Assembly: GCA_007449985.2 (NCBI GenBank)
Contig: VIIQ02000595.1
Coordinates: 62,001 to 126,000 of the forward strand
Source of the DNA: Desmodesmus armatus
Taxonomy: Eukaryota; Chlorophyta; Chlorophyceae; Sphaeropleales; Scenedesmaceae
Length of the DNA: 64,000 bases
Direction: 5' to 3'
Part shown: positions 1 through 33,416 of the stretch, one piece after another
How positions within the stretch are numbered: the first letter of the stretch is position 1
Layout: every line of letters starts with the position of its first letter
The notes under the pieces: model-generated
What the model was told of the DNA's origin: nothing
The model's database searches: none
Seen by the model: the letters and a program-made list of their open reading frames with translations, nothing else
Made by a program: the position numbers and the translations under genes

Positions 1-138
1 TGTTTGTTGTCAGTGGCAGCACCTTCCGACAATCTGACTGGATCGCAGCCTGCTGTTTCTGCTGTTACTGTTGTTACTGCTGCTGCTGCAGGCATCAGTG
101 ATGCTACAGCTGCTAGCAGCGCTGCTGAATTTGCTCAC

Positions 139-438
139 CTTCTGACCACCCATGCCATGACCCATGATGAGCACAGGAGGCTTTGCGCCTCCAATTCCTT
201 TCGGCATGTACAGCCATGCTTCGCAGGTGTCACCATTGCAAGGAAACTCCAAGGTGCTTCGGATGTAGCTGTCAGTTTCCATAGGCTGGGTGTTGTCTGT
301 TTGGAGGATGGTGCGCTCCAAGGGACCCACCCTCACTTCAGGCCCTTGCAACGAAGGTACCATTGCTAGACAGACTGCTACGATAGCTAGCAACGCCGCT
401 AGCTTCGGGCACGGAGACACACACAAAGGGCACCCCAT
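139..438 (-). CDS. Alpha/beta hydrolase, first exon (gene continues off left edge)
   Basis: The exon encodes 100 residues from an ATG at 438 and ends at a clean donor (AAG|GTGAGC) at 139. Residues about 8-30 are hydrophobic after a short basic/cysteine-containing start and look like a secretory signal peptide or anchor. Near the end the reading PPVLIMGHGMGGQK is the strand plus oxyanion-loop HG.GG signature of alpha/beta hydrolases of the dienelactone hydrolase / S33-like type. The nucleophile elbow and the Asp/His would lie in exons left of the window, so substrate and catalytic status cannot be judged. The gene is divergent from the dehydrogenase at 898. The reading beyond 139 is intronic and rich in CAG. 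The fold is fairly sure; the exact family is not. Confidence 0.62.
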
Positions 439-897
439 GGCCAGCTACTGTTGTGAGGGAGAAAACGGAGCTGCTGCGCTTGAACGTTTGCTGGGATGTC
501 GAAGCAGAAACACAAGACTTTTGTTTCAAATGAGCTTGCCAATGCTCGCTTTTCACGGCCTCAGCTTCGACCTTGGACAAACAGCTCCTCGACGTTGGAC
601 CCAACCTTGAAGGCACGAAAAGCGCAAGTGAGAGTAGGACACAACCGTTCATGCAGCTTGCAGGCGGTCCAGCAGGCAGTGTGCGTTCACCTGTCATAAC
701 ACCCTGGAGGTCTTTGCACCTCACAGTCTATCAGCATCATCAGCAAGAATGCCTGCCAAAATTGTTACTCTGGTGAGTGATTCATCAGTGGCAGATCCAC
801 GCACACACGTTTCAAGTATCTTTCGCGCCAACAAGCTGGGGCAACGCCTGGCCGCTGGCATGCTGCCTTTTGTGATGTATGAAATGAACCAGCTTCA
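439..897. promoter_or_regulatory. Divergent intergenic region between hydrolase and SDR
   Basis: About 460 bases separate the two divergent start codons, so a shared or bidirectional promoter is expected here. I see no convincing TATA box. A short ATG reading at 750-773 is followed by GTGAGT and could be a 5' leader exon of the plus-strand gene. Confidence 0.35.
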
Positions 898-3800
898 ATG
901 CTGAAACACAGCACGATGTCCTCTTTTGCACAGCCCTCTGTTTCACGCAAGCCGCTCTTGATAGCAGAGCGCACAGCACCACCGAAAAGGGTCCTCGTGA
1001 CAGGAGCCACCGGATATATTGGTAAATTGGGTGCTCGAACGCTGTGCTGGGCCATGCAACGAGAAACCGGGCCGGCATTCTGTCAGCCCCAGCGGAAGTG
1101 GCTGACCGCGAAGCATGCAGCTATGCAGCCTGATTGCATTTGTTGGTTGTCATACTCTTGCAGGCAGCCGTGTTGTGGAGCGCTTGCTAGCATGCGGCCA
1201 CGACGTGCGTGTCCTGGTCAGGGAGAGAGTCTCACCAGGCCCACATGACATGCTGCAGTATCTCAAGGTAAGCTCTGCAGCCCCGCTAGCTCACATCTAA
1301 GGTCATAGCAAATCTACCTTGAAGGCGTTGTTGACTTCTTCTTGGCAATGTGACCACCCAGTAGCCTGTATCCAAAGCCTACAGTGCTAGTCAAACAACA
1401 CAAGCCTTGAGGGGATAGCGGCTGCTGTTGAGCTCCGTTGTGAGTGTCGAGCACCACCTGCTGACACAACTACACATCCCCTCATGAACGATCGTCGCCA
1501 CCTGTCTCCCATGCACACCCGCTCACTGCACAGGTGCTGCCTGGTGCTGCCCAGCACCTGACAGTCATCAGCGGCGATGTGTCAGATGCAGCTGCACTGC
1601 AGGCCGCTATGGTGCAATGCGAGCAGCTGGTGCACTTAGCTGCTGTGGTGAACATTGCACCACCAAAAGACGAGCAGCACAGGCAGGAGATGATACAGAC
1701 AGCACTGGACGGCACCCGCATTGTCCTTGGTAAGCAAGCTGAACTTATCACTATGACGATCATCACCAACAGCACCAGCCCTCTGTTGCCTGCCGCAGCT
1801 GCCGCATCACAGCTGCTCTTTCAGCCGCGGCTGCAACAACCGTGCTTTTTACTGGGGAGATATGGTGTTGGATTGCATGAAGCCCACATCCCCCTTACAA
1901 GACTTGCTGTGCCCCCTGTTGCGCTGTGCAGATGCTGCGACCGCTTCTGGCAGTGTTCAAAAAGTCATCCTGTGCAGCAGCATTGTGTCGATCATGTGGG
2001 ACTGGTGGGAGCGAGGCCCTGGCTACCTGTACTCAGGTGCGACAAACACTCAGCAGCAAGAGGGGGGCTGTCTCTTGTCTTGCTGTCGGTATGCAGGCAG
2101 GTGCTTGGGATAACGGCTGAGCAATACCAACGGCACGCTCATCAGCACAGGGATGCAGAGGCACAGGACTTTAACCACGAGGATCATGGGTGAAGTCAGA
2201 AAGTGGGAGGCTCAGGCTGAATTCAGTAGTCTACCCAGCTCAGCTACTTTGCGGTGCTGTTGACCCACTGTTTGGGAGGGTGGGGGGTTGCTAGCCACAT
2301 AATTGCTCACACCTGCTTGACGCATGTGTTGTGGTTCATTTGGTTGGTGTGCCGTGTGCACAGAGAAGGACTGGACCCTGGATAGCTCTGTGGCGCTCAA
2401 CTGTTATGCGTACTGCAAGCGGGAGAGTGAGCGGCTGGCTTACCAGATTGCGCAGGGCAAAAGGTGTGTGCGTGTACATGGCTTACTGATACATTATTAT
2501 ACCAACAGACACAGCACCGCCTGTGAGCGCTTGAACTGATGTACACCTTCCTTAGTGGGGCGATCATGCATGAGTACAAGACACGCAGCAAGTTTGATGG
2601 GCCGGATGAGGTGCCGATTGGATGGTGATGGTTACCGGGCAGCCCAGCAGCCTGCATGTAGCATGTCGTTGTTACTGCGCCAAAGGTTTTGGGGGTTAAA
2701 CCCTCAACCTTTAAATCCTTAACCTTTGTGTGTTGCAGGTGGGAGCTGGTGACGATCAACCCAGGCATTGTGTTTGGGCCGGTGGCTACCTACAAACTGG
2801 CTGAGAGCGGCTCGGTCTGGCAACCCATTGTGCAGCACATGAACGGCGACAAGTGAGTGGTGTGGCTGGCAACCCAGCACTGCGTCTGAGACTCAATGCC
2901 AGGCTGTTTATGTTGTTGTTGCACTTGTTGCTGTGGCTCGACTTGGCAATTGGAGCAGCTGTATGTTATAGGTCGTGAAGAACCTTTACAGCGCTTTGCT
3001 GCACAAGAACGCTGTAGGGTTGAAAAGTAGGTGGGACACTCCCTGTTTCAGCGCTGTCATCTTGAAGGTGCAGTGTCTGTATGGTACACAAGTTGGTGCC
3101 TATGATATTGCAATGTCCCCAAAGGGTGGTTAATGGTTTAACGTCGTCTGCAGGCGACGCTGAATCACTAACCATCCAGGGAGCCTTGCGGGCTCAAAAG
3201 CATCTTCTGCTTGTACTGATGATCACTCATTGCACACACCTTCAGCAACAGATGTGCACTAACGGAACTGGATCCCCACGTGCATTCCCCACGTATTATG
3301 GCTGTTGCTCACACATCACACACATTACACATCAAAGGCATTGCATGCAGGCACCAGGGCAAGCCAGCAAGGGTGTAAGCATTCTGTCTTGCGCAGTGTC
3401 CACACATCAACTAATGCATTAACTGCGCACAGGGTCAAGACAGGTCATACAGGGCAAACAGCAGCAGCAACAAACAGCCTTTCCTCTTTAGGCAGGAGCT
3501 CCCGCAGCAGTGTGTTTGCTGGCAAACTTTAATGACATAAAGTGCATGGGAAACTATGGTGGCTGTTTAGCAAAGTTGAGATGTTGTGCTATTGACAGGG
3601 TTCTACTAGACTGAGGTTTGGATAACGATTGCAAACCACGACATGTGTTGCAGGTACCCCTTCACCAGCAACATGTATGCAACGTGCCTGCAACGTGCCA
3701 TGAACGTGCCATGTACCCTGAACGTGCCATGTAACGTGTTACAGGTTCCCCTTCACCAGCAACCTGTATGTGAGCCATGTTGACCTTGACGATGTTGCAG

Positions 3801-5291
3801 CAGCAACCTGTGGGCTGTTGGCAACACCTGGCGCAGCTGGCAGGTACGCCGGTGGTGTATGTAACATACCTGGCGCTGCGATGGCTGTCCTGATTTATTG
3901 CTCTGAGACGCCAGGCCGGCAGACTGTGCGAACATCATATGATGCGTGTCTACCTGTGTGGTCTGAGCCTCAGTTAGCTTCACGCCCTATGCCGCAATCT
4001 GTCAGAGTCTGCGCAAAGTGGTCTGGCATGCTCAGACCTCCATTCATTGTTGCAATCAGTGCCCCAAAGAGGGCGCACCAATCAGCTTGCAGAGCGGTGC
4101 AGCACCAGCTTTCTCGAGGGTGCGTGGCTTTGCTGTTGATTGACCATTGCATGATGAATGCTTACTGCTGCTCGACACTGCTGTTTGCTTACCGTTCAGG
4201 CACTTGCTGATGTCTGGTCCTGCGCCAAGCATGCCACAGATCGCAAGTATGCTGGCTGAGGCGTACCCCACGGTGCGTGCCGGTTGTTGCAATAAGCACG
4301 GCAGCGTAAGCCTTGCTGATTGAAAACATGGGCTGAGCAAGCATGACCTTACCTGCACGTGCACTGGGTTCTCGCGGTGGCGTAGGATGTCTGCACCCGG
4401 CCAGACTATTCTAATGAGTCAAGCAGCATGTGCGGCACTGCAGCAAACCGTGTTCACAGCAGCAGGCAGTCGACGTAGTCATCACATGGCGTCGTGGGCG
4501 CCACCCATGATAAGTTATCTTGCACCCGTAGTGTTGTCACCCTTGTTGTGGGATCGTGCATTGCAGGTAAAGGTCCCTTTCCTGACGGCCCCCGGGCTAG
4601 CTGTCGCGCTGCTGGCCAAGTTCTGCACCCACCGGCTGGGCTTCGACATCCACAAGTTCTGGTGAGCGCAAGCTACCGCAGTGTCCAAGCTGCTGTCCGA
4701 TTGTGCCAAAAGATGCCACTGACGTTGCTGCGTGCATTTCCCCCCGCTCGTGTTAGCGCCTTGCCGTGCGTCCTGCGACCTTGCCGTTTGTCAAGCTGTC
4801 GTACGCTTCCTGCAATCACCTTGACGTTTGCGCTTCCTGCAACTACCTGAGTCATCATGTGCTGCTTACGATCTCGCAGGGCGATGCACAACAAACCTTA
4901 CAACGTGGACGCATCAAAGATAACACGCGTGCTTCCAGACTTCTCCTACATCCCGCTCAAAGACTCGGTGCGCGCAGCAGCAGACTCCGTGGTCGCCATG
5001 GGCCTCGCAAGCTTCTATTGGCCGAGCAGTATGTACTGCTTTGGTCTTCTGCGCAGCTTGGGTGCTGCACTGGGCTGGAGGGGCGCAGCGGCATCCGCTG
5101 CTTCTGTCGAAGCCGCGGAAACTGCGCAGCGCGCCGTTCAGGCCTCACGAGTTGCAGCAAGTACTCAGGAAGATCTCTCTGAATCTGGGGCCGTTGCTGT
5201 TATTGTGATGACTGGATCAGTGCCAGCGAAGCCAGTGCCAGCAAGCGCGGAGCTCATACTCAGCAATGGCGGCGCCAAAAAGGTTGTCTGA
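898..5291 (+). CDS. Extended short-chain dehydrogenase, DFR/cinnamoyl-CoA-reductase-like (10 exons)
   Basis: Exons: 898-1021, 1164-1267, 1534-1729, 1932-2036, 2364-2463, 2739-2852, 3745-3843, 4200-4272, 4567-4661, 4880-5291. All phases agree and give 473 aa (ATG at 916 would give 467). The Rossmann glycine motif TGATGYIG is at residues 35-42, a VHLAAVVN strand follows, the catalytic pair Y191/K195 reads YAYCK, and the C-terminal core has WELVTINPGIVFGP and PYNVDASKITRVL. This is the order of NAD(P)H-dependent dihydroflavonol/cinnamoyl-CoA reductase relatives (extended, epimerase-like SDRs). Such proteins reduce aldehyde or ketone groups on bulky substrates; the substrate here is unknown. The last exon adds about 100 Ala/Ser/Val-rich residues beyond the usual length. 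A degenerate copy of the start of exon 7 lies just upstream of it. No frame damage is seen. Confidence 0.86.
3655..3683 (+). repeat. Degenerate copy of SDR exon 7 start
   Basis: After a TTGCAG acceptor this stretch reads like the true exon 7 start at 3745 (PFTSN then a Met/Leu-Tyr), then diverges. It lies about 90 bases upstream in the same intron and orientation. Confidence 0.6.
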
Positions 5292-8200
5292 GAGCGACGC
5301 TCGACTTGTGATCGAGGAAAACTGCAGGCTGCGAGCCAGCACCCAGGATGCTAGCTGGCTGCCGCCATCAGCAGGCTGCCTCTAGAGACAAGCAGGCCGT
5401 ATGCTTGCAAGCCGCTTGTCGAGCGAGCCTGCACAGGCTGGTTGACGAGTCCAACTGTGTGGCGTCCGATTCCCTGTCGGCAATTGTCCCGGGCGACGTG
5501 CATGCCACAAGCCGCTGGATGCAGCAGCAGCCGGGGACACTCCCCTTGCTCAGGCTCCATATATGATTTGTGCAGCACACATGCGGCATGCTCATGTTAC
5601 TAGTGTTGGGTTGCATGGACAACCCATATATTGTTGCTACTGGCAGTACCCCTGCTTTCACATTATGAGTCCAATGTTGTGCAAGCCGCCTCTGCGCAGT
5701 ATGTTGTGAGCTGTGCTTGATTGACTTGATGGATTGCGTTGCAGCCGTCGCAGCTAGGAGCGCCATGCATGCACCGCTCACGCAAGCCTGCTGTCACACC
5801 GCAGTTTGGTTACAATGTCTGGTTGATGTCACTTGTGCACGCCATCACCACTTGCCTATTGTATGGTTTTGCACCATTTGCGGGTGTTGCAAACGCACCA
5901 TTTGCGGGTGGTGCAAACGCTCAAGAATGTTGGGTGCAAACAGCCTGATGTGTGTGGCATTGTTCTCTTGGTTTGAGAAGTTGACCGAAGGGTTGAGCCA
6001 ACACGCGGTTGCGGCCTTTCTGCCGGAGCTGTGTTGATGCCCGCGATAGTGCACACACCAGCTGAATTGAGTGGTGCGTGTTGTTGTCCCGGCACCACTG
6101 TCACCTGCCATGGGACCATTTTCCTGTTCAGAAGGTTGCTGTCTAAACTATGTTGGAGTTGAGGACCTATCTAGCGCTTGTAGTGCCGTTCTGGGAGGTG
6201 AGAAAGACTGTTTGTTGCCATCACCCGCCATGCTGCATCGCATATGATTGATGTCGTTCATTTGTTCAGAGTCGTGCGGTGTGTGTGTGTGTGTGCATGG
6301 GCGTTTTGGTCTCTACTCCAGCACATAGAGGCTATCAAGGGCGCTGTCCTGCAAAGGTGCGGAGACGCCTGACCGTCTGAACCTGTTTGCAAGGCTGTCA
6401 CCAGCTGCTTGTACTGCATGCACGCATACCTGTTGGGACAACACAGTCGCAGACTGTGGTCGTTGCTACTGTCCAGACCTGTACCTACCCTGCAAGCAGG
6501 CTTGTGGTCTTTGCAGTTGCTGTTGCAGGCTATACGTCCAGCACCAGATGTTAGCTGCTTTTGCTTCTGCCTCAAAGAGCACCGTAGGCGTAGGGTTCAT
6601 CGGCCGCTTGTGCGTTGTTTCAGTTAAGTACTCAGGTCTGGTCAGTGCACGCATGAGTGTGTGGCACTTTTCCTAAACCCTAAACCCTAAACCTCTGAGC
6701 TTTGTATTCAGTACAAAGGCTTTGCGGGAAGGCCTTGGGACAGCAAGCACATCACATGTTGCTTGATTATCTGTTACTGTTGAAGCCTACAAGGGGATTA
6801 GTGAGTGGCAATCCTGATAATCCTAAACTAGAAGCAGCCATAGGTCGTGTGTCGACTGCCCTCTGGTTTCCTTGCTCCCTAAGGGTCTGACCAGGTGACT
6901 GAAGGGACCTGCCATCCCAGTGTCGGGGTGGGTAGGTGGAGTCGGGCACCCCAGTTGTCTGCATTGCAGCGAGACTGTCCCTGTGTGTTGTGCGGTGATG
7001 TTTCCTGCTCGTTCAAGACACGCTGATCCTGTGAGACTGGTGAAAGAGCCTCAAAGGTTTCAAGCAATGTGTGCTGACATTGTATGTATCTAGCTCCAGC
7101 CTGTGCTGCTGCCTGGCTTCGCTGTTGACATCCTTTTGATACGCAGTGAACGCCAACGGTGCAGCTGTGCACTTGTGCATCGGGCGCAGCTGCAGTTACT
7201 GGCAGCCGTTTGCTTGCATGTTTGTTCCCTGGTTGCGGCGTGCGGTGTGGTAGAGGTTTAGACTGTCAAAGGTTAGGAGATTACCCTCTGGTTGACCAAC
7301 CCCATATTGTCAAGCTGTTGACCTTGCACTTTTGAGGTACCGCACCTGGCAATCCCCAGGTACTGCTAGTAATACCAGCCTGATTCAAGTGACTGGTTGT
7401 CCCTGATGCGCATCATGCGCAAGTACCCTGGTTCAGCCTGATGTCTGCCGAGCCTTTGGAGCGGCAAGAGGCTCAAAGAGTGGATGGTCACCAAGGTCAC
7501 CATTGCAACAACACCCCTGCTACAACGTAGTGTTGTTGTGTACCCGGGGTAACCCTGCTGTGTATGTTAGGTGTGTGTGCCAGTCAAGGCACATCAGGCA
7601 TTCGCGCCTGCATTGATTTTGCCGCTCTGGCTGTATGAAACTGTATGTTGTTGCTATGTATGGTGTGTGACTGCTCACATGGGCCTAAGCCACTTGAAGG
7701 TTAGTCATGAAATCAGGCGCCCTGGGTTGCCAACTTGAAGGCTTCACTGTTTCTGTTGCACACGTGTACCTGAACAATGGTAGGGAGCTTACACAACTCA
7801 ACGCCTCATGGGATCTGGGATGTGCTGCAGCTTTTGCATTGTCAATCTGAGGGTAGTTTCTCTGAGAAAAAGCTGATGGTCATGTTGATCCTGTCCAACG
7901 TACCAAATGGATACATACAGCCATAACCTGACTCAGGTGAAAGCTTCACTGCCAAGTCACAGATCAGAATGCCACACTACAATAGCAACAGACAACTGCA
8001 AATGCCATACAAGTACATTCTCAACCGCTTTCTGTTTGACATGGCTAAGTGACCCTGCAGCAGACACACATGCTGCTTCCAACCTACTGCAGTCCAACTC
8101 AGAAGGTGCTCAAAAGCTGCGACATTATGCTGCGCATTCCACCCTGTCAAGCACACCACAGTGAATGGATGCAGACTGCACCGCTGCAGACTGCTGCGCA

Positions 8201-8510
8201 GTCTATTTGAACCACCTTCTTTCCAACAGCGGACGGCGCCAGCTCTGAGACCATTGTCAGTTGCGCATCTGAATGCATAGTCAGCCACTGCCACAGGCCC
8301 CGTCAAGTTTGGCATGTGTTGATAAGGCAAAGCATGCACAAAGTCCACAACTACTCTATGCGAGGATGTCATCAACCTCAACTCGACCCCATGGCCACCA
8401 GGCATCTGTACGTTACGTCCGTACGTCCTGTACGTGTATGTGCTCCTGCAGCTGTCAACATCGTCTGCATGTGTCTTGGACTGGGTCGTGCACTAAGTCT
8501 GTAGCGTCAC
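5292..8510. other. Convergent intergenic region with no recognisable gene
   Basis: This 3.2 kb holds the 3' ends of two convergent genes. I find no exon with family resemblance on either strand. It contains a short tandem repeat at 5867-5922 (GCACCATTTGCGGGTG twice), a GT run near 6278-6296 and a telomere-like tract at 6672. A TTACA at about 7784 could be the TGTAA polyadenylation signal of the minus-strand C2 gene. Confidence 0.5.
6672..6693. repeat. Short interstitial telomere-like tract
   Basis: Three consecutive CCCTAAA units (the complement of the plant/green-algal TTTAGGG telomere repeat) stand alone in the intergenic region. A single further doublet occurs near 13498-13508. Confidence 0.75.
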
Positions 8511-31052
<22,542 letters not shown>

Positions 31053-31547
31053 GCTGTTGGTGCTGCTTTCTCTTCGGGGGATTCCCTGCTGGAGCGCTCT
31101 GTCGAAGTATGATCACGATGAACTATCGGGGATGCATCAAAGCTCAATGTGGAGAGGTGGCAGGACTTTCCACTGCCCCGCGCCGAGGTCTGACGACACT
31201 GTGAGTCACCAACCTTGGATCGCACTATGTGTGGCTGGCACACACGCCAGGCACACATTTGGGATCATTCAAGTGTGTTTGTTTATCTCTTGTAACATTT
31301 CCGAATGTTCAAGAACGGCAGTGTGACACTGTTCACGTGTCTGATCCAACAGATCCTCCTGGCTGCTTACTACAGTGGGCTGATGCTTGCCATCTGATAA
31401 CCTATACACTAAGCTTGCAAACAGTAAGGGCTCTCAAAAGGCAACACGTTTGAACTGCTGAGGTTTGAGCTGTGGTTTGAGGTGGGAGGTGCATTTGCCG
31501 CTAGCCACTCGGACGGCACATCAACTGGCGATCCGCTCGAGAGATAA
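31053..31547. promoter_or_regulatory. Divergent promoter region of C2 gene and CCCH/CCR4 gene
   Basis: The two start codons are 495 bases apart and face away from each other. No clear TATA box is seen. Confidence 0.35.
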
Positions 31548-31763
31548 ATGACTACAGCAGACTGCTGCCAACCGGATGATGATATGCATGCAGCACGCTT
31601 GACTGCATCAGTTGCATCAGGGCAGCAGCTGTGCCGATGGTACTACCATTCTGGGACCTGCCGGACGCCAAAATGCGCTTTGAAACACGTCAGATCTGCG
31701 GATGTTGGAGCTCAGGCGCATGCTAGCTACGATGAGCGACTGTGGACCCTATCCTCTACAGAG
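31548..31763 (+). CDS. Exon with CCCH zinc finger (first exon of CCR4-like gene or small separate gene)
   Basis: An ATG-started 72-codon reading ends at GAG|GTTGGT. It contains C-x8-C-x4-C-x3-H (CRWYYHSGTC then RTPKCALKH), the CCCH finger found in mRNA-binding proteins. That would suit the N-terminus of the deadenylase-like protein encoded downstream on the same strand. However, its phase does not join directly to the exon at 32349-32533, so an undetected exon or an independent gene is possible. The finger is convincing; the linkage is not. Confidence 0.5.
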
Positions 31764-32280
31764 GTTGGTGGGGGGTGCTGGTCTGTTCAGAGGGGGGTAG
31801 TTGACCCTATGTGTCTCTGGCAGGCATTGTCCCAATCACAATAAAAGAATACACACACATCAAGCAGTAGGTTATCCTCCACAGCAGACTGCTTGAGAAT
31901 CCCCTATCTCCAGCACGATTGCAAGCAAGCAGTGCAGCTCGTGACAGTTTTGCTGTACTGTTCATCAGGCCCACATAGTGTCTGCAGTTGTGCAGCAGCG
32001 CGCATAGGACAGAAGCATCCTGGCCCCAACAACCTCCAAGCAATTCACAACGCAGGAGCCAAGCTGCAATCAGCAGAAACAGTTCAGCAGCAGGTCCTAT
32101 CCGCAGCTGCTGATTGCTGAACTGGGTCCATCTGTGTGGCACGCAAACGGGTTGCTGTCGTGGCTGACTGTGCTAGACAAGGCCAGGGCGTAAGGTGTTG
32201 CATCTCCCCAATTAGAACCTCGTGTGTCAATGCAGTGAGGCCTGGCACCCCACCGGCAGGTCAAACTTTGGTCAGCATAC

Positions 32281-32288
32281 TATTTAAA
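32281..32288 (+). promoter_or_regulatory. Possible TATA-like box
   Basis: TATTTAAA lies about 60 bases upstream of the ATG at 32349 and might mark an alternative transcription start for the CCR4-like gene. Confidence 0.3.
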
Positions 32289-32348
32289 CCGCAGCCTTCC
32301 CCAAGGAAGTGCACAGTGAGCTACACCCCTGCCTCCTTACTCTGCACA

Positions 32349-32533
32349 ATGTCTCGTGCTACAGGATGTGCCACGTCAGGCTGCTTACCAAAGCACAATG
32401 AAGGTGGGATTTTTCACAAATCCCGTCTTCATTGTGTTGGCAAGCACGCAGATGTGGCACGCCATGTTGCACGAGACAGTGTACAGTGTACGGAAATAGT
32501 GGTACACTCCACACCACTACCTCCAAAAGGATT
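32349..32533 (+). CDS. Uncertain exon, Cys/His-rich N-terminal segment
   Basis: It begins ATGTCTCGTGCTACAG and ends at a strong GTAAGT donor. The reading includes CATSGCLPKHNEGGIFHK and a second Cys/His group (LHCVGKHADVARHVA). I recognise no family. It may be the first exon of the CCR4-like protein, or an internal exon entered through the CTACAG acceptor at 32364. Its end phase (2) does not match the next certain exon (33417, phase 0), so at least one exon between them is missing from my model; the CAG-rich stretch 32815-33000 is a candidate. Confidence 0.35.
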
Positions 32534-33077
32534 GTAAGTGGTATGCCTTACACCCTTTCCTTTCAAAACAGGACCTGGGGGAGGGGGGGGGAGTCAAGTA
32601 GCAGCAGTAGTAGCAATGGACATATGAGCCAATCTGTGCTGAACGGTTTGCCCATTGGGGTTTACTCGGCAGGTGTAGCAGTCAATGCATGCAAGCAGTT
32701 TGGATCAAAATCACACCTGTGATCGCAATTGCAGAGCCTCTCCACGTGCTTTAGCAATGTGTTCAGTTGGTGCAACAGCCACTAGCAGAAGCTGGTGCAG
32801 CTATCATCTTGTGTTTTCAGCAGCAACAGCAGCACTTGATGCTGCAGCAACAGCAGCAGCAGCAGCGGCAGCAGCAGCAGCAACAACGGAGCGCACCACC
32901 AGCAGCAGCAGCCCAGCAGCAGCAGCTTCGTCATCCAGCGTCACCTTTACACATGTCCCCATGCAATCGTGGACTTGCTGCAGGCTTATCTCACTCCACC
33001 ATGTCAGGACAATTGCATAGCGCACATGCATCAATGTAGTAGCAGCTGCTGCTCTCCCCCCTCTCGCCTTCCCTACA

Positions 33078-33117
33078 AGAGGGTGAGCCAGTTTTGGTGC
33101 AGCAGTCATGGCACCTG
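33078..33117 (+). repeat. Degenerate copy of CCR4-like exon start
   Basis: GGTGAGCCAGTTTTGGTGCA followed by GCAGTCATGGC parallels the true exon at 33417 (GAGCCAGAGCTGGGTCAGCA). It lies 340 bases upstream and has lost the frame. Confidence 0.6.
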
Positions 33118-33416
33118 GGGGCTGCGTTCGCTGTGTATATGGCTCTGCTTGTGTGCAAAGGCGTCACAAGGTCTCACACAAACCAAAAGTGTGCAGTCGC
33201 ACTGAATGCCTGCAGGAGGGTCAGCCATGCTCACTCTCTTGACAGGCTCACTCTCTTGACAGGAAGCGCAGCTTTGTATTTGGTCCGACTTTGTGTGTGG
33301 GGGGGGGGGGGGGAGTGCTAACGCCCCCTGACGTTACAAGGTGGTACTTGTGTGTAGTCCGCCTGTGTGTGAGGCATGATCACACAAGCGCCCTGCTGTC
33401 CTATTGACTGCTGCAG

